NCBI GenBank assembly: GCA_019009955.1
Contig: CM032228.1
Coordinates: 131,799,001-131,863,000, forward strand
DNA length: 64,000 nucleotides
Origin: Riptortus pedestris
Lineage: Eukaryota > Arthropoda > Insecta > Hemiptera > Alydidae
Direction of reading: 5' to 3'
Under the pieces are notes generated by a model. The model was given only the letters and a program-made list of their open reading frames with translations. It was not told the DNA's origin and made no database searches. Below, piece after piece: positions 10,336-23,451 of this stretch; position 1 is the stretch's first letter, and each line of letters opens with the position of its first letter. Both the position numbers and the translations under genes were made by a program.

Positions 10336-12815
10336 GCTAGAAATACAGAACGTGAGTAGAGTTTTTTGTCTGGAGTGGGTAATTCCTGTCTTTCTGCTCA
10401 GGTGGCACCGGGTTTGCATACATTCTCCAGCTCTTAACCATTAACAGCAGATTCCTTTATTTATCGGTGTAATATATTCAAATACACCACTTCATTTTCA
10501 TAGTAACACAATACAATAATACATCCTTTACATACTCATACAATGCAATAATTTATTCTTTACATACTCAATACAAGAAACAATAGTTCATTCTTTTGTT
10601 TTCCAGATTTGACTTTTTATTATATGTCAAATACAATGTACTGATATACCACAATCGGAAACCTTTTGATTAGCAGGAGCATAGTCTACGAATGTGTCAA
10701 CTGCCGTCCCTGAAACGATATGTACTAATCATTTTGTTATCAGTAATTATTATTTGATGATAGGGTAAATCAAGTATACAACCTCCATTTGTTTTATCTT
10801 AGGTCATGCTTGTGTTTTTACATTTCATAAATAATCAAGAAGCCTCTCACTGAGATTTTATTTCATTTAGTGAGTATTACTTGTATGGTGTATATAAATG
10901 AAAGTTGAATAAATTTTAGGACGAGAACGAAGGGTAGGGCAGATCAGTGAGGCATACGAGACGAGATTAGTTCCACTAACCTGGGCCCTTGTGTTGGCCC
11001 CTGTCTCAGAGATGGCCGCACATTGCCTCTCCATTATGCACTTCAATCTATCTTCACACCCTCAGGCACATTCAACTAATCATTTTATCACCTAATATTG
11101 TATTCCTCGTTTATGTTATTCATTTACATCAGTAGGTGGGTCTCTCATATTGTACAATTGGTCCTCTGGAATTGCTCACCGATCTGGATGTTTTTATATG
11201 AAAATAAAATGGCCAAAAGCAGACACATGAAGAAAGTTTGAGAGACATTTCTCTAGTTTAAAGAAATGTGCAGTATTTTTTTTGAGGTGTTTTTTAACTT
11301 CGTCTTAGTCATTTTTGGTAATATGAAAAATGATTCATCCTGTATCAAATATTTTTAATTAAACATTTACTAGACAGTACGACACTCTTAGGATGTAAGC
11401 TCCTGCCGCTAATATGGTTCATTAGCCGAAGTCAGCAGCTAGGTTTGAGTAATTGCAGACCGTAAATTTTCGAAAATCTCTCTTCGGGGTCTTCAGCCAA
11501 CTTCGCCTATAGCTCCTTCTTGTAATAAGTGGTACCATCATACTCCATGAGCTCTGTGAAAAATGTACTGCTTACGTTTTACCATCAGGATTTATCATAT
11601 TTTTGGTTTTGCAGATTTTTAAATGGTTAAACAATTTATATCATGATCGAACCACTTTTCAAGGTGTTCGGAATCAGCATAACCCGTTTTAATTAATTAA
11701 TACTCTATAAGGTCTTGGAAATCTTCCTAAATAATCCCTCTAGCTGGGGTATTTCTTTACTACATTAACTTGTCCACACTGTCATATGGCTGTGTATCAT
11801 AGTAGATTTTCCAACCAAAGTCTTCTGGTACCCTTCTTCTATGATTTTATCTCATTCCATTTAGTTGTGACAATTGACTACTGAATGGATCTTGCAGGCG
11901 GTGGAAGAAGCTCTTTGGTTCAATAAATTAATTGCCCTATTTATTTATTTAAATAAAGATCTGTCTTCTTACTCTACTGGCATTTTTTCTTCCATGTCCT
12001 TACCCCGAATCACCTGATAACAGGTCTTCTTCCCTCATTCAGTTCGAGACCAACCTTTGTTATGAGCGAAAAACATTAATTGGTGCTGAAGATTGTCTGT
12101 TCTTTCTCGAAGCAAACTATCGCTTGTAAAAAGAAGTTGCTTGGAGAAGGATGCTCTGATTGATTCATCCTAATTTTTACCCTGCACCGTCCGGCACCAT
12201 TATTAAAAATTCTCCACTTCGCAGATATGGATAGCTGGAAAACATCGGGGTGTAAGTCAAAATAGCTACACATTCAGTGATGGAGGCATTGCGCTTGACA
12301 CTACACAACAGTCTTTCCAGTCTAAATGTATTTGTCATTTTTTAATATGCTCCATACTAAATTTACCTTCTATTCCTCAAACTTTGTCGCGGGGATAAGC
12401 CAATATTTTATTTCCTGGGCTGCTCAGTAGATGTTTTTCTTACATTACGAACTTTCAATGGGTCTCCGCTCATCTTCACCAGGCGGTTTCTCTGGTTTCT
12501 CAACTTGTTTTGTAGGTAGGTGACTTCTCAACTTGTTTTGTAGGTATTGAGAAGTCATCCTGGGTGCCCGGTCCGTAGGAGGAGTAGTTAGCCCCCTTTA
12601 AACTAAAAAGAACATGTTATTATAATCTTTGTTTTTTGCATGTATTTTATTTTAAAGAAATACAGACTTATTCCTCTGTGTAGTCAATCATTCGTATTTA
12701 TTAACTCACTCATATTTTAGCAATTCCGAGGAGATTTGGTCAAACGTTGTCGAGTTCACACTTTTTAGGGGTTTGATAATTTCAAAAGATTTCATCATTA
12801 TCAATATTATCTATG

Positions 12816-12816
<1 letters not shown>
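10336..12816. other. Unassigned intronic stretch
   Basis: No gene recognised on either strand. One local feature: a 22 bp segment TTCTCAACTTGTTTTGTAGG is directly repeated about 30 bp apart near 12495-12545. Confidence 0.4.

Positions 12817-12866
<50 letters not shown>
12817..12866. repeat. (TA)n microsatellite
   Basis: About 25 TA units not clearly attached to family A or B sequence. Confidence 0.9.
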
Positions 12867-12872
<6 letters not shown>

Positions 12873-13383
12873 TAAAATCGGTTACATTAAGCAGTAATTG
12901 ATCTTTATTTATCTGTCACTATGGGCACTTTCATAACCATGCCATTTTAATTTGAAGTAATAAGAAAAAAAACGTTGATTCAGTCGAACACAGAAGAATC
13001 TCAACTTATCCTACAGTGTTATATTTATTTTAAAAAAGAAAATTAAATTGACCAGTGAAACTGATAGATTTGTCATTAAAATAGAGGGCGCTTTATGCGA
13101 GCAGGCGATTTCATTACAATGAATTAGAAACGTGTAAGTGCTCTAAAACAGTACTATACCAATTGTTGCATTCCGTTTAATTTTTGAACGTTCCGAGTTT
13201 TTACTATTGAGGGAGGTAGGAATTAGCTATCTATAAACGATCATCAGTGGGTCAATTTGAAATTCGTTATACACCTATACATATTTCATATATTCGGTGA
13301 CTGAATATAAAATTAAATTTGGTCCTCTTGGCTAATTCATGCATAAATGTAAGTTTAGTGTGGGGGAGGGGATGCCAACCTTA

Positions 13384-13515
13384 TTTTTAGCAGATTTCCT
13401 TTAAGGGAAATCAGCTATTGAGGTCGTACTCATGACTCGATTTTCGAAAAATTTCTTCAAATGCCCATCGATCCTACCCAGGAGATGACGAAAATGAGGT
13501 CCGTTCAAAATTTTT
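13384..13515 (+). mobile_element. Family A 5' fragment
   Basis: Complete 5' end from TTTTTAGCAGATTTCC to the GAGGTCCGTTCAAAA segment, ending at the point where the microsatellite would start. No AT tract follows. Confidence 0.8.
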
Positions 13516-16500
13516 ATTATTAACATGTTGGTTGCCGTTTTTTTAGAACTCGTCGCTCAGATTTTTTTTTTTACAATATACAATTGAAGTAGTAATTATT
13601 GTATACCATATTCTCTCAGAATCAGTGTTGTAGATAACCAGTGTCTCGTCATTCCACGTGGAAACTGTGCAGGATTCTATTAACGCATCTCATTGATTAG
13701 CATATTTAGGGATGTTTACCAATTAGAAGAAGTTTTCTTCTTGAGAACAGTTTTGTTCCACGGTTTTCCTTTTGACATCGTACGCTTCAACTCAATGGGC
13801 AGCGTGGTGGCTGTCTTATTTGTAACATTTCCGAGCACTGTATAAACGAAGCTGGTTACTCGAAGGATTCTTATTTCATTCTTTGTCCGTTTACAGACAA
13901 GAACTGCATTAGGAAGATATCTGTCGTCGGGTTGGCATTATTTTCCATTCATTCTGTTTAGTAGTGCCCTGCATTGAACGTAATCAGGTTATTCTTTACA
14001 TTCGTGATACGTAATGTAGCCTAGTAGTACATTGCTCTTGAGTGTTAAATTTATAATTACTCATAGATACTTTAGCGTGCGTGTATATATATACATACAT
14101 AGATAATTCGTATTTTTGAAGGAATATATCTTGAATATACTTTTTTTTTATATCAACCTCAAGAAGTTAAACCTAACTTATAGGATTTAAGTGTTAAGCC
14201 TAACACTTAAATCCTGAACGATTAACGTTTCGACTTGGGTTTTGTAGGGAAGTCTTTCGGTTACTTAGGTCCCTTGCTTTACGTGTGCATCTACTGTAAT
14301 AATGACTTTTATCAGGTTATCTAACATTCAAATTATTTTTGTATTTTATAGATAGTATTGATTTGAAGCAATTTAAATGGGGTTTTCAGGACTAGAGTCG
14401 AAACATGAAAGTATATTTACTAGGAGTATTGTAATCAGATTGCTTCGCGATTTATAGGAACGTGGTGATTATGATTTCGAGAAAACGGTATCTACAAATA
14501 GTAAGTACCCTCCTTAAATTCATGCCAACGTGTTGACCAAGTTCAAGTCAAATTAGTTGATTGTGAGCTCTTAATATTACAGATTTAGGACTTTATTTTG
14601 ATACTTTTTCCTCCCTTTTCAACCGAGTTTGGGGTGGGGGGGGGCACTTTAAAGTGGTTTAATCGATGGAGTTTCATCAGGAACAGCCACTCTATATTTT
14701 CTCAATACTCTAGTTTTTCGTACTTGGATTACGGTTGGATGTTGTATGGTTCTGAAAAGCGAAAAAAGAGTGTATCTTTATAAACTGACTCAGATACGTC
14801 TCCTATAATATTTATTGTAGAATGTAAAGGCAACATAACCTACCCAGAAAGTTAATTGTTCCCATTGATAAAAATTATTCGTATAGCACAACCTGTTAGC
14901 AATCCTGTGTGTCTTGCCAAGATGACCTCATTGTATAATTTAGTGGGGGGGGGGCAAAAGAAACGCTCTTGACATCTTGATTTTCTACTGAAAAGAATTT
15001 CAAGGAGAATGGAGGATTAAACTAATGGAAGACATGTATCTAGTGAAATCACGGAAAAGGGATAAACACTCAGACTGATATGTTATTCATTGTAGCTTTG
15101 GCGAGCTTTTAATTAAAAAGTAGAAATATTTTAAGTACATTAATCCATTGATTCTAAGAAACTTAATTTAAAATTTGGTGAGAATTTCGGAATGACAGCA
15201 GTGGTTAAAGTAAAAGTGTGTTCCATGTCGAAAAATCCTCATTGGCAGAGCGAAATAGCCGGAGTGAGGGTGGCGGTGGAGGGGCTCAACAGGTCTCCCC
15301 ACTCCTTTGTAGCAACCATGCTTCCAGTTTCTTTTAGGCCACCCTTAAGCGGCGACTCGATTCGATACCGTCCGCTCTTTAATTTACGTTCTCAGTTATA
15401 GCTACTTATCTTTCGGCCAATATTCTTTAATTCCTTCCACTTTGCCACCAAGTTTCTTTTTATTTTACTCTTTGGTGCAAGATGATTGCCTCGTTCTCAG
15501 TTTATGGTCTATTCAATCGTTTGGCTTTTCATTTTCCGTCAAACGTATAAGTGCTTTAAAAAATGAAGAATAGACAGGAAAGTTTTTATATCCAAATATT
15601 TTGGACTTGAAGTTTACTTTTATTTTTTTAATATATATATATTATTATAATTCTTAAAATGGAGAACCACAGCACGGAATGGGCTCTGCTTTTTCCCCTG
15701 AAAGCTGGGTTACTTTCACTAAAATCATCTTGTAGCCTGAACCTCACACCACCATCGCCTTCACCAAGGTTGAAAATGAGAAGAGGTTCCAGCCTCACCG
15801 AATTAGGAACCAAACTCACATCGAGCACATCAACACTCTCTCCATCATATGGTTTGATTCTATCCTTACTAATTTATTTAAAGAGTAAACTCACTAATTT
15901 GCACATAACGTGATAGCTCTTTTCTTTTAAAAATGTGTGTCTCCATTGCAGATGTAACAGTTTTCCAAAATAAAAAGATCCCCTTATTCTATAATAATAA
16001 TATGAAGTTAAAACACGGCCTTATTAATTATTAGTTAGTGTAGTAATTGAATATCGAAGTCTAGTATAATGATATATATGAACGACGTGTGTATTGAATG
16101 ATGAGGTTTTAGATTCATTTTATTTAATCAAAATTTTCGCTTTAAATTGGGGTTACACAAAAAAAAGTTATACGCTTTTACTTTATTTTTAATTAGCTTA
16201 CTTTGAATGGGAAATAGCCTTTCTAGGAAAAATATTTCAAATTAGTAGTTCATCGGAAATGAACTGCTATTGATAGATTTAGGCGTTTATCTCATTGATA
16301 TGAAGCAATTATAAAGTACTCTTGCGAGAAGAGGTCGATAATATTGTAATCATATTTTGCGCTTCTCCATTACACTATTACTTTCAACAAAAAAAAATAG
16401 CTTGGTGAACGTTGAATGTTTCAGTTTTTTTTCTAACTTTTCGAACTTAGTAGTAAATAAATTATTATTATTTGTTGTGTTTTAGATTTTTTTACGAGAA

Positions 16501-18087
16501 TTATGGATAATCGAGATACGTTGCGCGATATGATACCATTACACCATTCGGATTTAGTGAAAAAGAATCTAGAGAAACGTGCTCAAACTGAAAGAAAAAT
16601 AAGATATTGCACATATTTATTTTTATTTTTAAAAAAATATATCTAACTATGCTGCTTGTCATTTCTGTAGCTTCATGTTGATCGTCATTTTCTTCTTTCA
16701 GTTTTCTTTTTCTGTTCGATGGCCCGTGTGTTCTGACTCTCTTTCTAAGTTATTTTAGTAAAAATATGAGGTTACTTTAGCTCTTTCAAATCTTATTTTA
16801 TGTATTCATAAAGACAATGTACTATTGTTATTAAATAGTTGTGAGGTTTCTCCATTTAATGTCCTTGATGATATTAAATGACGTTAAATAAGTTGAGATT
16901 TCATTTTATTAATTTTACGAAAAAAATTGTTTTTCTCTTTAATTTTTTTATTTTATTTGCGACGGTTATGTTCTGCTTTCATTTTCGTTTTTACAACCAT
17001 ATCAGGACTCAATGAAACACCAATGTTTTAGAGTTTAAACCGTTGTTTTATGTGAGTGTGATTAATGGACTTGTTCACGTAACTTAAAAAATACTAAAAT
17101 TCTAACTCAAATATCATCGCATTTTAAAGAAACCTTATGGAGTCTTGACATGCTATCAGTATATGTTGGTTTGTAATCCATTCATTACTATACTATTGTC
17201 CCCAATGTTTTTACGTTATTGTGAATAGTCATTATTGGATGACTAAAGAGTGATTTATTTCGCCCCAAATTTTTTATTCGAAGACATTTCATTCTAAACA
17301 TATCTTTAGTATAAATAAAAACTGTTTGTATGATGTCAAATCAATTTATGAATACTAATTTATTTTTGTTAAATATTGTTATTGTAAGTATGAAACGTTG
17401 CAAAAAGTTTAACTCGGTTTGACGGAGCTAATGGGTTTTGAGTCAATTGAAGTAACAATTAATTAGAATGATAAATGTTATGAATTTAAGTGTTGCTGTT
17501 TGAGTGACATTAATAGACAGTGCTTATTATCTACATAAGCTAAAAGTTACCTATCGTAAAATACTTAATTATAATAAGAATAAGACAAAAAAAAAAAATA
17601 TACACATATTACAGTTCGGTACTCCTCTTAATTTTCGACTTTTTAAAAAGTGTAATTAAATGGTAAATTATTTGTATTTTTTGTGATAGAAAGTTATTTA
17701 GTCTGAATTTTTTTTTTAAATGAACAAAAATATATTTATTCTGGAAAAAAAATGACTCTAGTAAAATAAGAACGTCTTTTATTTTAAGATAGCAATTGTT
17801 TTGCTAGGATAATGAGGATTTAAGATTTTTGTTGCTGATGATTTTATCACTGCGTTTTAGTACGGAATAAGTTTTCGAAATATTATAAGTGATATTTTAC
17901 TACTCCGCCTACGATCCTAAAACAGGCAGGTAGATTCTGTAAGGTATCTTCTAATATTTGTTCTAAGGGTATTGTATTTCATAAAGATAAAACTACTTCA
18001 AATATTTTGTCAAAGGTCGCCTGCTTCCAACAGTTAGTCATTGAGTTGTAGCTTCTATTGACTTTTACATGAATATCCACTTTATCT
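13516..18087. other. Long AT-rich unassigned stretch
   Basis: No gene, no family A or B copy and no SINE recognised. It contains two G runs (14630-14645, 14945-14955), A/T-rich simple sequence and one perfect hairpin listed separately. Open frames here are short and lack codon structure. Confidence 0.45.
14182..14215. repeat. Perfect 15-bp inverted repeat, 4-nt loop
   Basis: AGGATTTAAGTGTTA and its exact reverse complement are separated by AGCC. No poly-T or gene context ties it to a known function. Confidence 0.9.
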
Positions 18088-18176
18088 ACGGCTAATTGGA
18101 ATGGGTTTTCTACAGATACCACCTTTCCTAATAAGGGCGAATAAAGATTTTATTTAGCGAGCTCGGTACTAAATAA
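18088..18176 (-). mobile_element. tRNA-derived SINE, 3' fragment
   Basis: Matches the reversed SINE body (CTAATTGGAATGGGTTTTCTACAG, then ATTTTATTTAGCGA...CTAAATAA). The tRNA-like head is absent. Confidence 0.55.
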
Positions 18177-18329
18177 TTGTCTGTTTATCTTTATTATTTA
18201 TTCTCTATCCATATAGAGGTCTATTTACCTGTATTCTTTATTTATTATTGTTTAAGGCCTTTATTATCTATCGATTTTATCATTTTTCTCACCAAATCTC
18301 AAATTAGATTTTACGCTTGCCTTTACGAA

Positions 18330-18570
18330 GTAATTTCATTTTCGAAAAATGCATTCAAATTTCTGTCAATCCAATCTAGTAGTGACAAAAATAAGGTCTT
18401 TTCAAATTGTTATTTATGTACTATTTTTTGTGTTTGTATGAAGCAGTTGTTAACGGTCTAGAGGCGTTAATTTTAATTTGATCATGACAAAACTCCATAT
18501 TTACACATTTCAAGTAAAATTGCATAATATCCAAAATAATGCCAGGAGTGGGAGATTAAAGCGAAAAGGG
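18330..18570 (+). mobile_element. Family A old fragment
   Basis: Shows TTTTCGAAAAATGCATTCAAAT, GTTAACGGTCTAGAGGCG and CAAAACTCCATATTTA segments in family order, but strongly diverged and with no ends. Confidence 0.6.
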
Positions 18571-19016
18571 TAATTGTATAATTATAAATGTTTATACTCA
18601 TGTTTTGGATTGTTATACAAGTAATATTTTAGACAGAATAATGCCCTATAATATTTTTCTCTTTTCAAATAATTATGAATTTCTTTATATATTTTCGTTT
18701 AGCCTTGCAATATTTCAATCACTGTATTCCTTGAATTCTCATTGCCAGCCTTTTTATGTTTCATTTCTTCTTTAAGCAGGTGAGGTTATCTGAGTGTATT
18801 TTCCTTGCTCTTGTGAAATCTGCCAACTTCACTCATCCTCGAAGTGGCAGGACTAGATTATTGTTTATAAAATTTATGTAGAAGCAATTATTGCGCTGCG
18901 CTATGTAGCAGAATTCCCAGTTCCTGCAATTCTATTCGCTATTCCATCCGTAATATGAAGTTTAAGTAAACAACGATTGAAGTGTAAAGGAGGTTTCTCT
19001 TTACATGAACTCAATG
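18571..19016. other. Unassigned intronic stretch
   Basis: AT-rich; nothing recognised. Confidence 0.4.
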
Positions 19017-19052
19017 AGCCAAAGTAACAAAAAGTGGATGTTAACAAACAAT
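19017..19052 (+). mobile_element. SINE 3' tail fragment
   Basis: Ends of the SINE body, GAGCCAAAGTAACAAAAAGTGG then ATGTTAACAAACAATAATAAT, preserved without the rest. Confidence 0.5.
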
Positions 19053-19059
19053 AATAATT

Positions 19060-19135
19060 TTTACATGAAACGCTAATATATATATTATAGTTCGGCTATG
19101 ATCAAACTAACTATACGACCGATAGAGCGTTTTGA
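19060..19135 (-). mobile_element. Family A internal fragment
   Basis: Short match to the reversed central part (TGAAACGCTAATATA, GATCAAACTAA, ACGACCGATAGAGCG). Confidence 0.45.
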
Positions 19136-19342
19136 ATGCTGCAGGAGTTGAAATAGTAATGAGTTAATTTAATATACTTCTTTTTCGAGAAGTTAGGATT
19201 TGCCGAGAGGTCAAACTAGACGAGAGGACTTGTTGATAATTTTTTTCGAAGATGATATTTGTCTGCTGGTATCGAAATAACTAAAATTAATACAAATTAA
19301 TATCTTGTACCTTGTGGGCAATTGTCTCGCACATATCAATTT

Positions 19343-19900
19343 AAAAGTCCGTCACGCAGGGGCTGCGTAAACTAAGCAGATTTCCCACGTGAAGTTATAC
19401 AATAGAGAAATCTCCATACGAGAGACGAACAGTTACGGCAAAGGGACGAACTAGCTTTTGGAGGAAAATTCCGTCATATGTTATCGGCCCAAATTTAATA
19501 AAAATGCCAAAATCTCGGTTAATATTTAAGATAGAGATTAAATGTATAGAACAATATTTATAGTAAATTTAATTTACAATAAGATTGGTTCTATACACTT
19601 TTGTGATCCGACGTATGGTAACGGAGATATTTCGAATTTTCGAAAATCCCCCCTTTAACCCCCCCCCCCCTCCCACTGGTCCGATTTCAGCCATTAACGA
19701 ACTTGATCTGTCTTTTTGTATAAAACGTTTAAATATCGAGTTTGGTAACGATCAAATAAAAATTACGACCGCTAGAGCGTTAACAGACAAATATACGGGT
19801 ACAAATATATATATACAATTTTGAACGGACCTCATTTTCGTCATCTCCTGGGTAGGATCGATGGACATTTGAAGAAAATTTTCGAAAATCGCGTCATGAG
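19343..19900 (-). mobile_element. Family A (HINE) near-full-length copy
   Basis: Minus-strand copy with a complete 3' end (AAAAGTCCGTCACGCAGGGG, hairpin, AGCAGATTTCCC in reverse), C-rich centre (19648-19673), a short AT tract and the 5' part up to GCGTCATGAGTAC. It lacks the last ~40 bp of the 5' end, where an opposite copy starts. Confidence 0.8.
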
Positions 19901-19910
19901 TACATATTTG

Positions 19911-20245
19911 TTTTTACCCTTAAGAGAAATCAGCTATTGAGGTCGTACTCATGACGCGATTTTCAAAAATTTTCTTCAAATGTCGATCGATCCTACCCAG
20001 GAGATGACGAAAATGTGGTCCGTTAATTTATTCTCTATCTTGAATATTAACCAAGATGTTTGCATTTATGGTATGTGTTTGTACGTAAAGGACGAGATGA
20101 TATCGGCTAACTTCGGTCCTAGTCGTGGGTTTTTGGCAAAAGCTAGTTCGGCCGTTTCCGTAACCTTTTGGCTCTCGTGAAATTTCTATATTATAAAACT
20201 TCTTGTGGGAAATCTGCTTAGTTTACGCAGCCCCTGACGGAATTT
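19911..20245 (+). mobile_element. Family A copy with internal deletion, head-to-head with previous
   Basis: Starts in the 5' palindrome (ACCCTTAAGAGAAATCAGC), jumps at about 20025 from GTGGTCCGTT to TTATTCTCTATCTTG, removing the microsatellite and centre, and ends GGGAAATCTGCTTAG...GACGGAATTTTT with a shortened hairpin. Confidence 0.8.
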
Positions 20246-20250
20246 TTCCA

Positions 20251-20598
20251 GAGAAGGTTAAACACTTGGTCAAAGATTTTTATCGGTTCTTCCAGTCTAC
20301 TATAAAGGCACTCTATAATACTTTTTAAGCAGAGCTTTGGACCTGAAATATATAATGAGCAACGTATGTCACATAATATAGCATTCAGGTAGTTTAACTG
20401 GCGAAATATAGCAAGTTAAGCGTTTCACGTAAATATGTCTATCTGGAGTATACTTCTTCCATGTTCAATTATATTGAATAAAATAAAAATATTACGCCCA
20501 TTATACAATTACATTCGAAAAAAAACCTAGCAAGGTGATTGATTGTCTATTGATAAACAGTCAGCCCACATTAGCCTTAATTGGCGAGGCGTTAATTT
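20251..20598. other. Unassigned intronic stretch
   Basis: AT-rich; nothing recognised. Confidence 0.4.
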
Positions 20599-20599
20599 T

Positions 20600-20812
20600 T
20601 ATTATTATTATTCATTAACGTCCACTTTTTGCTACTAGGGATAATTGGTACGGATTATCTACAGGTTACTACCCTTTTATAGACATGGCGGGACTAAGGA
20701 TTTTATTTAATGAGGTTATCGCTAAATATATTCTATCGACCAGGTGGAAATCGAACTCGGCACTCTAGGTTTACCCTGTGAGATTAAGGCCAACTCACAT
20801 GGCAAAGCCCCA
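20600..20812 (-). mobile_element. tRNA-derived SINE, near complete
   Basis: On the minus strand it reads GGGGCTTTGCCATGTGAGTT (tRNA-like head), a box-B-like GAGTTCGATTTCC, the body ATAAAATCCTTAGTCCCGCC, GTAACCTGTAGATAA, AAAAAGTGGACGTTAA and a TAATAA tail. No protein-coding content; such elements depend on LINE machinery. Confidence 0.75.
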
Positions 20813-22748
20813 AGGCTAAGGTTAAATTTAACAAAATAAATCAAAATGCCTCGAGATTCAATACTCGATTTCTTTTAATCTTTGTATTTCTTATTTAATG
20901 TAATAAATACCTTTCTTTATAATTTTGTTATACAGATTTGTCTCAGAAGCATGTCGAGTTAAGGTCAAACTAAGTGGGCTCATAATCCTTGAGGTAACCT
21001 TTTTTCATTATCACAGAGATACTGCTGCTGCTATGGAGGACTTGAGCCCTCATGGCCTTGACACCGATCTGTGTTCCTGGCAGTTGCTAACCCAAGCCTT
21101 TCCAATATCATACGGGTATCATTGTCATGGTTCTTGTCATAGTTCATTGTCATCTAAATTTAAAGCATTTTCTTTAGACTTCTTCGTGGTTTAAGAGGGT
21201 CATTCCTCATTAGAATCTTAACGCCACACTGTAATACACCTCTATTACGAGTTGATGTATATTAACAAAATGTGGCATGCATTTGTGTCTCGTTGTAGTC
21301 ATATACGTATAGTTCATCTAACCCTTTATTTATAAGACTAAAGGTCCAGGAGGTTTTCTCCATCCTTTAATTCCCTGATTTAAATTTCGTGGCGTGTACA
21401 CTTTTAAAATAAGAGCTTTTTAATTTATTATCCTGTTTATTGTCAGAGAAAGTTGATTTTTCGTGGCCCGACATAACCACTGCCTCCATTGAATAGGTTT
21501 AAGAGTATATTCTGTATGATCATAGTGTAGCCTTTAAACGCATATCACAGAAAATAGTTGAGTTTCTTAAATTATTCTGTTTGAGAGAACTTAAAAAACG
21601 ATAACTTCATTTCCATCAGAAATCATGCCTTGTTTTTAACACACAATGCTCTGTACAATCTGTGCCAATGTCAGACATATTGGAGAAGGCAAATACTTGG
21701 GGCAAGAATGGGCAGTGTGGTTGGTTTAGGGTTCGAGTACATCGTAAGGTGAAGATAAAAATAGTTGCAGAATCGGTTCCCACTATTAAATAATCTTATT
21801 TTACTTTCAGCGCGTGTTAGTGTCTGGGATGGTTTCTTTTAATGCCATGAACGAGTCCAATAATCAAATTGTCTGGCAATCGTAGTTGGATTGATGGTCA
21901 CTGTTTAGTTGGAGGGCATTCTAGGCAATTGGATTTCTGGATTTAAATGTGCCAGTCTACTGGAGACAACTCATTACTGTTTCACCTCGGTTAACGAGGG
22001 TTAACCACCACACCTAGCGGTGGCTTGAAGAAACTATTGCTTCTTTGAGCATAATTTTCGATACCCAAAATATATATTCGTGAATATCTTCGGTAATGTA
22101 TATTTTAATCGAATAAATGTGAAGAACAAATTGTGTTTAGAGTATAATTTAAACATTTAAAGTTACTTTTAGTATGAAATGTAAAATGATTACTTCCAGT
22201 TCAGCAACCACTTACCTCTTGATCTTAGTTAATACATAAGCCTGTCACAAGAAAATGAGATCACACATGTTTTACATTTGCTTAGCTAATGGAACCATTA
22301 TGTGATAAACACATAACATAACGCATAACACATAACGCATTTACTTCACTATTTGAAACACCAATTTATTGATGTTCGTCAATTCACCATTTTGTATTTT
22401 CCGTTTATAACACGAGAACCTGTACAATGAGAACATCCCATTCCTTTATTTTTGAGAGTTACAAGGAATCCTTAGTTCATACAAGTCGTTTGTGAGAGGG
22501 TGCTCTGAATGAACGAGGCCTTTGTTCCTTAATTCTTACCTCTAAAGAGAAGGTTATCTTTGTGTGATTAATTTTACCAAGAGGAATCATGTTTTATTTT
22601 ATTCTGCCAACGATTCACATTATGTGTTGTATATAGCGAGACAAAAGTAGTTTTCGAAAAACTCACCCCAGATAAAAAGAAATGTCCGTCTGAGGTAGTT
22701 AAACAAATGACTAACAATATACGAACCTACTCCCGTCCAGTGCATTGT
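20813..22748. other. Unassigned intronic stretch with a spurious 89-codon frame
   Basis: A frame at 20925-21194 follows a plausible acceptor (TTATACAG at about 20930-20937) and contains a possible donor (GAG^GTAACC near 20993), but the peptide resembles no expected UNC-13 region. I do not call an exon. A direct ATAAC(G)CATAACA-type repeat lies near 22311-22340. Confidence 0.35.
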
Positions 22749-22971
22749 TATTATTATTTATTAACGTCCACTTTTTGCAACTAAGGCTAACTGGGACGGG
22801 TTATCTACAGGTTACCACCCTTTTCTAGCCAGGGTGGGACTTAGAATTTTATTTAATGAATTTCGTCACTAAATAAATTCCCTTGCTCAGGCGGGAATCA
22901 AACTCGCCACTCTAGGATTACCATGTGAGATTAAAGGCAACGCTTTAACTCGCATGGCTAACCTGAGCCCC
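22749..22971 (-). mobile_element. tRNA-derived SINE, complete-looking
   Basis: Best-preserved minus copy: head GGGGCTCAGGTTAGCCATGC, box-B-like AGTTTGATTCCCGCC, then the same body as the copies at 20600 and 30553, ending in TAATAATAA. The tRNA-like head of about 90 nt joined to an unrelated body is typical of tRNA SINEs. Confidence 0.8.
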
Positions 22972-23451
22972 ATTAACAGATGACTGCATTTTTCACTTAG
23001 AATTTGACAGTCATAAGAGGTGTTCGTGCATATTTCTATTTGTAATTATTGCATATTAAAAGGTGAATATTCCTTTTTATGAAAAGTGAATACATTTTCA
23101 TTATGCAGTTTTCTGAAGAGACTATTTTTTGGTATTTTTCATTAATAATGGATATAATAATTAAAATGAAAATACTTTTTTTGTGGTTATACTCAGTTTT
23201 GGAACAATCCGATGCGTTTTTATCTAGTTCCGGCTCCGTCCAGATAATTCTCTTGTGAGTTTACAGATGAAGACATTAGTTTTAAACATATTAACCAAAA
23301 ATCTCAGATTATCATGAAAGTGGTTCAATTACACTGAACAAATTTTATTCCGTAACTTAGTACAGTATACGTCTCTGTTGTTAAGTCTAATTTACTTTCT
23401 TCCCTTTAAGGTCCTCTGGTATCAATGTAATGCCAAGACAACAGTTATTTT
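22972..23451. other. Unassigned intronic stretch
   Basis: AT-rich; nothing recognised. Confidence 0.4.

Noticed and set aside
20938..20993. Possible small exon between an acceptor-like TTATACAG and GAG^GTAACC
   Set aside because: The encoded 19 residues do not resemble the expected continuation of UNC-13, and such acceptor/donor pairs are common by chance in 60 kb.
22749..22971. Functional tRNA gene
   Set aside because: The head is tRNA-like but fused to a SINE body present in several copies, and the cloverleaf is not intact.
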